Below, in pieces: positions 23,427-29,409 of a stretch of 29,409 nt of DNA. A model generated the notes under the pieces. The model was not told where the DNA came from. It worked only from the letters and a program-made list of their open reading frames with translations, and made no database searches. This DNA comes from Frankiales bacterium. Its GTDB lineage: Bacteria; Actinomycetota; Actinomycetes; Mycobacteriales; SCTD01. Every line of letters starts with the position of its first letter. The first letter of the stretch is position 1. A program made the translations under genes and the position numbers. Location of the stretch: positions 1-29,409 of the forward strand of contig JAODNB010000069.1 of NCBI GenBank assembly GCA_025464795.1, written 5' to 3'.

Positions 23427-24757
23427 TGCGGCTTGGTGCCGGTGCTGGGTTCGCCGGAGACCGCATCGACCCGGCTGTCGACCTCGTCGCGCGAGGTGGG
23501 CTCGACGTGCTGGTCTTCGAGTGCCTCGCTGAGCGGACCATCACGGCCGCTCAGGCGGCTCTCGTGCAAGGTCTCGGGCCGGGGTATGACCCCCTGCTCC
23601 GCGAGCGGCTGCTGGCGACGCTCGGTCTCGCGCATGCTCACGGCACGGTCATCGTCACGAACTCGGGTGCCGCCAACCCGCACGGTGCAGGTCGGCTGGT
23701 CCTCGACGTTGCGGACGCCCTCGGGATCGCGGGTCTCACCGTCGCCGTCGCCGACGGGGACGACGTCCTCGACCGGCTCAGCTTCCGGGACTCTCCGGTG
23801 CTTGGCGGGCGTGACGGCGAGACCCTCGAAGACCACCGCGACGCCGTCGTCGGAGCGCATGCCTACCTCGGAGTCGACGCCCTCGTCGAGGGTCTGCGCA
23901 GCGGCGCCGACGTCGTGATCACCGGGCGGACCTCCGACGCTGCGCTGTTCCTCGCACCTCTGATGCATTGCCACGGCTGGACTCCTGAGGACCTCGACCT
24001 GCTCGCCGCGGGCAGCACCGTCGGCCACCTGCTGGAGTGCGCCGGGCAGCTCACCGGCGGCTACTTCGCCGACGGCAACGCCAAGCACGTGCCAGGGCTG
24101 GCGCGCTTGGGCTTCCCCATGGCCGACGTCGACCGCGACGGAACGGCGCGGTTCTTCAAGCTTCCCGGTACGGGCGGCCGGCTCGACCGCGCCACCGCGG
24201 TGGAGCAGCTGCTCTACGAGGTGAGCGACCCGATGGCCTACCTCACGCCTGACGTCACGGTCGACCTGTCGGCTGTGCGGATCGAGGAGTCGGGGACCGA
24301 CGAGGTGACGGTGGTCGGTGCCGTGGGGCGCCCAGCTCCCACGACGTTGAAGGTCAGCGTCGGCATCCGCGACGGCTTCCAGAGCGTCGCCGAGATCTCC
24401 TATGCCGGGCCGCATGCGGTTGACCGAGCACTGCTCGCGGCGGACATCGTCGGTGAGCGCTGGAACGACGTGCACGGCCTGGGCCACGTCCAGCTGAGCA
24501 CCGAGCTCATCGGGGTGAACGCCTGCACTCCCTGGACGGACGTGGATCAGCAACCCGGCGAGGTCCGCTTGCGCCTGGCCACCCGCACCCTCGACGAGCA
24601 CGCGGCGCTGCTGCTCGGCCGAGAGGTGGAGGCGCTCTACACGAACGGACCCTCCGGCGGAGGCGGGGTGGTGACCCGAATGGCACCCACACTAGGACTG
24701 CTGTCCACGACCATCCCCCGCTCCGAAGTCATGCCAACCACAACGGTCTACCGATGA
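23426..24757 (+). CDS. AtuA-family protein (acyclic terpene utilisation, DUF1446)
   Basis: A 443-aa cytosolic protein of the AtuA/DUF1446 family, named from the acyclic terpene utilisation operon of Pseudomonas. The biochemical reaction is not established to my knowledge. Family marks visible are the N-terminal GAGAGFAGDRIDPAVDLVAR, LDVLVFECLAERTI, the NSGAANPHGA loop, DVVITGRTSDAALFLAPLM, GNAKHVPGLARLGFPMADV and a late GPSGGGGV glycine cluster. The ATG overlaps the GntR stop as TGATG. The usual small companion domain follows as a separate gene (ATGA overlap). No acyl-CoA carboxylase or citronellyl-CoA dehydrogenase gene is nearby, so terpene catabolism is suggested only by family name. Confidence 0.88.
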   Translation: MRLGAGAGFAGDRIDPAVDLVARGGLDVLVFECLAERTITAAQAALVQGLGPGYDPLLRERLLATLGLAHAHGTVIVTNSGAANPHGAGRLVLDVADALGIAGLTVAVADGDDVLDRLSFRDSPVLGGRDGETLEDHRDAVVGAHAYLGVDALVEGLRSGADVVITGRTSDAALFLAPLMHCHGWTPEDLDLLAAGSTVGHLLECAGQLTGGYFADGNAKHVPGLARLGFPMADVDRDGTARFFKLPGTGGRLDRATAVEQLLYEVSDPMAYLTPDVTVDLSAVRIEESGTDEVTVVGAVGRPAPTTLKVSVGIRDGFQSVAEISYAGPHAVDRALLAADIVGERWNDVHGLGHVQLSTELIGVNACTPWTDVDQQPGEVRLRLATRTLDEHAALLLGREVEALYTNGPSGGGGVVTRMAPTLGLLSTTIPRSEVMPTTTVYR

Positions 24758-25062
24758 CGGCGCTGGTGGAGATCGCGCACTGCCGCGCCGGCGACAAGGG
24801 CGGCGACTCGCTGCTCGTCGTCGTACCCCACGACCCCGACGACCTCGAAAGACTCGCCACCGCACTGAACCCGGCCGTACTCGCGCCTCACTTCGACATG
24901 AAGGACGAGGACGTGTCGGTCGCCCTTGCACCCGGGCCCGGTGCCCTGGTCGTGACCTTGCGCGGACGCCTCGGCGGCGGCGTCACCCGGGCGCTGGGCA
25001 TCGACCCGCACGGCAAGACGTTGAGCGGCCACCTGCTCGCCCTGGACATCCCGTGGACGTGA
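24754..25062 (+). CDS. AtuA-associated small ferredoxin-fold-like protein
   Basis: A 102-aa protein, opening ALVEIAHCRAGDKGGDSLLV and ending HGKTLSGHLLALDIPWT. The phrase AHCRAGDKGGDS is the mark of a small domain found next to, or fused behind, AtuA proteins, so the two probably act as one complex. The ATG overlaps the AtuA stop (ATGA). One Cys and an Arg-Ala-Gly-Asp-Lys loop near the N-terminus could be functional residues. Unlike fused versions, here it is a separate gene. Function unknown. Confidence 0.85.
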   Translation: MTALVEIAHCRAGDKGGDSLLVVVPHDPDDLERLATALNPAVLAPHFDMKDEDVSVALAPGPGALVVTLRGRLGGGVTRALGIDPHGKTLSGHLLALDIPWT

Positions 25063-26483
25063 CCACCGTCGAGCTCGAGCACGGAGCATTACGCGGCACC
25101 ACACGCCCCTCCGGCGGGAGGCTGTTCGCAGGCATCCCCTTCGCTGCGCCACCCGTGGCAGACCTGCGATTCCGGCCGCCCCGGCCGGTGACCCGGTGGG
25201 CCGGCCTGCGTGACGCGACCACCTTCGGCGCCCCTCCCCTGCAGGCGACAGGCGGCGCCGAGGACTGCCTCACCCTCAACGTCTGGACACCGAGCAGTCC
25301 CGGTCCGCACCCCACGCTGGTGTGGCTGTTCGGAGGCGGCTTCGAGGCCGGCTCCGCCTCACCACCCGGTACGGACGCCAGCGTCCTGGCCGACGCGCTC
25401 CAGGCAGTCGTCGTCGCACCCAACTACCGCCTCGGTGTGCTGGGCTGGCTGCACCTGGCAGACGTCGGCGGCAGCGAGTGGGCTGGAAGCACCAACCTCG
25501 GGCTGCAGGACGTCCTCGCGGCCCTGGAGTGGACGCAGGCGAACATCACCGCGTTTGGAGGCGACCCGCGCAGAGTGACCCTCGCCGGGGTCTCGGCCGG
25601 CGCCTTCATCACGGGGGCACTCCTGGCCCAACCCTCCGCCAGCGACCTGTTCTCACGCGCGATCCTGCACAGCGGGTCCACCGGGCGGACCTACACCCGG
25701 GCGGTCGCCTCTGAGATCACCGGGGACCTGCTCCACAGGCTCGGACTCAGCTCGGTCGAGCAGCTCCAGTCCGTACCCGGACCACGTCTGCTCGAGGTCC
25801 AGACCGCCGTCATCGACCAAGACATCGGCCGGCGCAACCTTCCAGGCGGACGTGCCTGGGGTGTCGTCATCGACGGCGAGGTCGTCACCCGGGACCCGCA
25901 TGACGCGGTCCGTCGCGGGGACACCGCGGGGATCGATCTCCTGCTCGGGACGACAGCAGAGGAGGTCCGCCTCTACCAGGTCATGCAGGCAGCGACGTTC
26001 CCGCCCGCGGAAGACGCCGCCCTCATCGAGGAGATGAGGCGCGCTGGACACGCAGCGGCCGAAGAGCTCCTGACCGCTTACCGGAACAGGCATCCAGGTG
26101 AGGACCTCGCGACACTGCGCGCGCGGTTCTTGACCGACGCGATCTATCACGTCCCCGCGGTACGTCTGGCCGACGACCACACTGCCGCTGGTGGCCGAGC
26201 CTGGATGGGCACTCAGACAGGCAGCCCCCTCGGCCCGCTCCTCGGCGCCTGCCACGGGTCCGACATGGCCTACCTGTTCGACGGGCCAGACGTCGTGGGA
26301 CTCCTTCCCCGCATACCCGAAGAGCAAGGGGCGATCCGCGACCGCATGCGAGAGGGCTGGCGCCGGTTTGTGCACGAAGGCGATCCAGGGTGGCCGCGTC
26401 ACTCTGCGGGCCCGGCGACGACACTCGACTACGGCACGGGAAGGCTGGTCCACGCACTCCACTCGACCACGTCGGCGAGCTAG
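25059..26483 (+). CDS. Type B carboxylesterase
   Basis: A 474-aa esterase of the type B carboxylesterase/para-nitrobenzyl-esterase family. Family marks are GRLFAGIPFAAPP, EDCLTLNVWTP, the oxyanion motif FGGGFEAG, NYRLGVLGWL, NLGLQDVLAALEWTQANITA, FGGDPRRVTLAG and the nucleophile box GVSAGA, where the usual Glu before Ser is Val. HGSDMAYLFDG holds the likely His near the C-terminus. There is no signal peptide, so it acts in the cytosol. The GTG at 25059 gives a GTGA overlap with the upstream gene; GTG 25053 is two codons earlier. It is last in the GntR operon and could hydrolyse the ester imported via the divergent binding protein. It converges with the PAS-EAL gene, leaving only 4 bp between stops. 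Confidence 0.9.
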   Translation: MTTVELEHGALRGTTRPSGGRLFAGIPFAAPPVADLRFRPPRPVTRWAGLRDATTFGAPPLQATGGAEDCLTLNVWTPSSPGPHPTLVWLFGGGFEAGSASPPGTDASVLADALQAVVVAPNYRLGVLGWLHLADVGGSEWAGSTNLGLQDVLAALEWTQANITAFGGDPRRVTLAGVSAGAFITGALLAQPSASDLFSRAILHSGSTGRTYTRAVASEITGDLLHRLGLSSVEQLQSVPGPRLLEVQTAVIDQDIGRRNLPGGRAWGVVIDGEVVTRDPHDAVRRGDTAGIDLLLGTTAEEVRLYQVMQAATFPPAEDAALIEEMRRAGHAAAEELLTAYRNRHPGEDLATLRARFLTDAIYHVPAVRLADDHTAAGGRAWMGTQTGSPLGPLLGACHGSDMAYLFDGPDVVGLLPRIPEEQGAIRDRMREGWRRFVHEGDPGWPRHSAGPATTLDYGTGRLVHALHSTTSAS

Positions 26484-26487
26484 GCGG

Positions 26488-28407
26488 TCACGGGAGAAGC
26501 GGAGCGGGCAGCCCGAGGTGGTAGCCCTGCGCAAAGTCCACCCCGCACTCGCGGAGGATGACGAGGGATCGCTCGTCCTCGACGCCTTCGGCGATGGTCT
26601 GCTGTCCGAAGCCCTTGGCGAGGCTGACGATCGCCTCTACGACGTGCCGGTTCGCTGGGTTGTCGGCCAGGTCCCGGACGAACTCGATGTCGATCTTGAG
26701 ATAGCTGAAGGGCATGGTCTTGAGATACGTGAAGCTGGCGAACCCTGTGCCGAAGTCATCGAGCGCCAGTCCGCAGCCCAGGGCACGCAAGCCGGTTGCA
26801 AACCTCCGGCCCGCCTCGAGATCCTGCATCAGAGCCGTCTCGGTGATCTCGAAGACGATGTCGGCGGGGTCCGCACCCGTCTCCAGCAGGTGTCGCTCGA
26901 CGAGCGGGACCAGGTCCACGTTGGCCATCGTCCAGGCGGAGATGTTCACCTCGACCCGGTGGCCCGCTCCAGCTCGTTGCACGGCCTGCCCGACGACCCA
27001 GCGATCAACGTCAGCGATGAGGCCGAAGCGCTCGGCCACGGGCAGGAACATGCCCGGTGGGACGACCTCGCCGGAGGGCGTGACGAGGCGGACGAGCAGC
27101 TCCTCGCTCACGCAGCCGCCCTGCAGAGGCAAGATCGGCTGGGCGTACAAGACCAGCCTGTCCTCATCGAGAGCGTCGCGGACACGGCCGAGCCAGTGCA
27201 ACGCATCGAGCTCCTTCTGAGCACGGTCGCGCGCGGCAGATTCGGCAGCGCTGTCGCGGAACACCACGACCACGCCCTCGATCGGTCCGGAACCCTCTCG
27301 CAGGGGAGAGGCGGAGTAGGCGACGGGCACCGGAGTCCCGTCCTTGCGCAGGAAGACGTCGTCGTTGACCCTGATCGTGCGACCCTCGGTGCGCACCGTT
27401 CGCAGCGGGCACTCCCCTTCGGGGAACGCGGACCCGTCGGCACGCAGGTAGTGGATCGCTCCGTGTGCCGGTCGCCCACGCAGCTCGTCCTCGGTCCAGC
27501 CGAGCAACCTGGAGGCCGACTCGTTCCAGAAGGTGATGCGGCCGTGCGCGTCCAACGCGTACAAGCCCTCCGCCATCGTGTCCATCACGACCGAGCGGAA
27601 CTGCTCAGCCTGCCGTGCCTCGGTCACGTCGATGCCCACGATCCCGATCCCGACGATCGCGTCGTCAACGCGGACGGGGAAGTACTTGGAGAACCAGATG
27701 GAGGCGGCCCCCTCATGATCAGCCGCCGGTATCGTCTCCATGGCGGTGATCTCTTCGCCGGACTCCAGCACCGCCTGGTACCGGGGGGCAAACTGCGCCC
27801 ACAGCTCCGGCACCACCTCCGCCACGGTGCGCCCGCGATCGCGGTCTGGAGTCAGGTCGTTCAGTCGAGCCAGAGTGTCGTTGAACCGCAGCAGCCGAAA
27901 CTCGGTGTCGATGAACCCGAACGCGATGGGCGCTGACCTCTCGAAGGCATCGGCCAGCGCAAGCGCTGCCGACGCCGTGTGCTCGGCCTGCTCCAGCTGG
28001 TCGCGCAGCAAGCGATCATGCTCCACGTCCGTCCACGTGCCGATCCAGCGCACGACCCCACCGCCCTCGACGACGGGCTGCGCTCTGTCCTGCATCCGCC
28101 GGTAGCAACCATGCCGGTCCCGAACGCGGTACTCCGCCTCGTAGGGCTTGCCCGATGCAAGGGCTGCCGCCCACTGCGACGTGACCAGCTCCAGATCCTC
28201 GGGATGCACCAGGTCCAGCCAACCGTCACCCACGAGGTCGGCCATCGAGGTGCCAGTGAGCTCCATCGCGCTGGGATCGAAGTACTGAGCAGCGCCTGAG
28301 GCATCGGCCACCCACACCAGATGAGGGATGCCCTGCGTGACGGTCTGGACGTCGAGGTCGCTCATCGGCGTGCGCGCAGGCTGGCCCTGGTCAGTGCGCT
28401 TCGTCAT
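26488..28407 (-). CDS. Cyclic-di-GMP phosphodiesterase with three PAS domains and EAL domain
   Basis: A 639-aa soluble protein. PAS1 (about 25-125) includes DGWLDLVHPEDLELV, PAS2 covers about 145-265 and PAS3 (about 270-390) includes ITFWNESASRLLGWTEDELR. The EAL domain (about 405-635) has signature EELLVRL and keeps the catalytic set: N in VNISAW, E in FEITETA, DD in ALDDFGTGFAS, K in LKIDIEFV, AEGVED and Q in FAQGYHLG. It is therefore probably an active phosphodiesterase tuned by PAS-sensed signals. The ATG at 28407 is chosen (MTKRTDQGQP) with GGGAGG about 12 bases upstream; ATG 28365 is an alternative. A small HTH gene lies just upstream on the same strand. Confidence 0.9.
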   Translation of the reverse strand: MTKRTDQGQPARTPMSDLDVQTVTQGIPHLVWVADASGAAQYFDPSAMELTGTSMADLVGDGWLDLVHPEDLELVTSQWAAALASGKPYEAEYRVRDRHGCYRRMQDRAQPVVEGGGVVRWIGTWTDVEHDRLLRDQLEQAEHTASAALALADAFERSAPIAFGFIDTEFRLLRFNDTLARLNDLTPDRDRGRTVAEVVPELWAQFAPRYQAVLESGEEITAMETIPAADHEGAASIWFSKYFPVRVDDAIVGIGIVGIDVTEARQAEQFRSVVMDTMAEGLYALDAHGRITFWNESASRLLGWTEDELRGRPAHGAIHYLRADGSAFPEGECPLRTVRTEGRTIRVNDDVFLRKDGTPVPVAYSASPLREGSGPIEGVVVVFRDSAAESAARDRAQKELDALHWLGRVRDALDEDRLVLYAQPILPLQGGCVSEELLVRLVTPSGEVVPPGMFLPVAERFGLIADVDRWVVGQAVQRAGAGHRVEVNISAWTMANVDLVPLVERHLLETGADPADIVFEITETALMQDLEAGRRFATGLRALGCGLALDDFGTGFASFTYLKTMPFSYLKIDIEFVRDLADNPANRHVVEAIVSLAKGFGQQTIAEGVEDERSLVILRECGVDFAQGYHLGLPAPLLP

Positions 28408-28483
28408 GCCGATGCCGCCACCTCCCGCCTGGATACGCCCGTCGAGCCGACACAGTGCGGGAGTAACCGGCGGTTGCGTCAAA

Positions 28484-28861
28484 TCAGCCCGTACCGGCCT
28501 GTTCCTGCGCCGATCGGTACAGCCGCGCAACCATCTGCCGTGACACCCCGGTGAGTCTCCCGATCTCGGTGAAGGACATGCCCTCCTCATCCACCAGAGC
28601 CCTGATCGCCCGGGAGCGGTAAGCCGTCACGGCAGCTTCGAACCGTTCGTAGGCAAGGGTGGGGGCCAGCCGCGCACTGCGACCGCCGCTCTCCACGAGG
28701 GCGGCGACCACCGCGTGCAGGGGAGAACCTGCCGAGTGCTTCCCAGCCGCGTCCCTGAGCATCGCGACAACGCTGTCGACCGACGCATGCACCTCTCGAG
28801 CCGCACCATCGACAGCCTCGAGCGCCAGCACGAACCAGTCATCCGACATCGGCAGCTCCAT
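28484..28861 (-). CDS. Small helix-turn-helix protein
   Basis: A 125-aa, mostly helical protein. Its C-terminal third reads MSFTEIGRLTGVSRQMVARL (about 95-114), a clear helix-turn-helix of the sigma-70 region 4/Xre-like type. The N-terminal part (WFVLALEAVDGAAREVHASV) is a helical bundle without recognised family. GAGGA lies about six bases before the ATG at 28861; ATG 28849 is also possible. It lies 76 bp upstream of the PAS-EAL gene and may regulate or share a transcript with it. It is the last chromosomal gene before the tRNA-His fragment. Confidence 0.75.
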   Translation of the reverse strand: MELPMSDDWFVLALEAVDGAAREVHASVDSVVAMLRDAAGKHSAGSPLHAVVAALVESGGRSARLAPTLAYERFEAAVTAYRSRAIRALVDEEGMSFTEIGRLTGVSRQMVARLYRSAQEQAGTG

Positions 28862-28950
28862 GGAACGGTCCTCATGGCAGGCAGGAGCACAGTATGGCGA
28901 GCCCGCTTCACGTCAGGGACCCGAGAAGGGCCCCTGACCTGCGGCTTTCC

Positions 28951-28989
<39 letters not shown>

Positions 28990-28995
<6 letters not shown>

Positions 28996-29409
28996 AGCAG
29001 CAGACCGCCTTTGCGGACGATGACGAAATTCAGAATAGCCTGTCAAATAAGGGATCGCGAAGGTCTGGTGAGGTCCAGATCGGTAGAGAGTTGTTGAGTT
29101 TGCCCCACGTTTGCCCCATGGCTCGGTGTCGCCGTGATGCCTGGGATTGCCGGCTCCGTGTCGATGCCGCTCACTGGGCACAGCCTGCACATCCTCTGTT
29201 GCCTCTGGCGGAACACCCGACAAGAGCCGGTCCGGGCCTCGTGACCGTCTGCACAGAACTCCAGAAGCGGGCTGCACCTCTAAAGATCCGGCCTTCTTCG
29301 CCGTACGGACGACGCTATGGTTCGGATAGGTCATCCGATAGCGCAGGGCGTCGGCTTCTCTTGCGACTCGACGCTCGCGACGCACCTTGTTGGCGTCGAA
29401 ACCGCGGGA
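28990..29409 (-). CDS. Unrecognised partial open frame entering from the right edge; possibly mobile-element DNA
   Basis: An open frame of about 139 codons runs off the right edge and ends at a TGA inside the tRNA-His anticodon loop. The first part (FDANKVRRERRVAREADALR, then YRMTYPNHSVVRTAKKAG) is Arg-rich with about 73% G/C third positions, which could be a real C-terminus. The later part has ordinary composition, codes WGKRGAN over the tandem repeat and may be non-coding. The region has noticeably lower G/C than the rest of the window. Not assigned to any family; no integrase catalytic residues are visible. Confidence 0.25.
29098..29118. repeat. Tandem GTTTGCCCCA repeat near the attachment remnant
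   Basis: GTTTGCCCCA occurs at 29098-29107 and 29109-29118, an exact 10-bp repeat with an 11-bp period, about 100 bp from the tRNA-His core. An 11-bp spacing puts both on one DNA face. Such short direct repeats near an att core are typical of integrase arm-type binding sites, which is the suggested role. Confidence 0.45.

Noticed and set aside
26191..27936. 581-codon plus-strand frame covering the esterase end and PAS-EAL gene
   Set aside because: It crosses the end of the esterase in another frame and runs antisense to conserved PAS and EAL motifs; no family features.

Overview
The window is GC-rich (about 70% by eye), tightly packed DNA from an actinomycete. Supporting signs are many GTG starts, GTGA/ATGA/TGATG stop-start overlaps, several genes without a Shine-Dalgarno, paired WS/DGAT acyltransferases, and a FadD19-like acyl-CoA synthetase. 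A Nocardioidaceae- or Frankiales-like genome would fit, but I cannot fix the genus. About 26 protein genes are well supported. There is no CRISPR array, insertion sequence, rRNA or complete tRNA.

Layout. (1) 1-6008, storage-lipid and acyl-CoA block: a truncated WS/DGAT on the minus strand diverges from a plus-strand operon. That operon encodes an acyl-CoA synthetase, a second WS/DGAT, a degenerate ABC-type ATPase, a possible 48-aa protein and a phytoene-dehydrogenase-like FAD oxidoreductase. (2) 5997-9241, cyclic-di-GMP block: an EAL-GAF-GAF-GGDEF protein diverges from a GGDEF protein with an intact I-site. (3) 9267-10332: a DUF4242 protein and a TetR regulator with a palindromic operator candidate. 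(4) 10488-16461, PHA operon: a lipoprotein solute-binding protein, an alpha/beta hydrolase, a PucR-type regulator, a PHA synthase (PhaC) and an intracellular PHA depolymerase (PhaZ), with overlapping or nearly touching junctions. (5) 16463-18786: two divergent DUF347/COG4705 membrane paralogues, each with a small partner gene. (6) 18767-21041: an aromatic-ring FAD monooxygenase and a small membrane protein. (7) 21069-26483: a second lipoprotein solute-binding protein diverges from a GntR-AtuA-AtuA-associated-carboxylesterase operon across a perfect 21-bp palindrome. (8) 26488-28861: a PAS-PAS-PAS-EAL protein and a small HTH protein. (9) 28951-29409: the 3' half of a tRNA-His gene, most simply an attachment site marking the edge of an integrated element that runs off the right end.

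Taken together, the window looks like a carbon-storage and lipophilic-substrate region. It can activate fatty or sterol-like acids, esterify them (TAG/wax), polymerise and depolymerise hydroxyacyl-CoAs, and bind and break down extracellular ester or terpenoid-like compounds. Three c-di-GMP enzymes are interspersed. Both solute-binding lipoproteins lack transporter permeases nearby and share unusual sequence marks, which is among the more interesting signals here.
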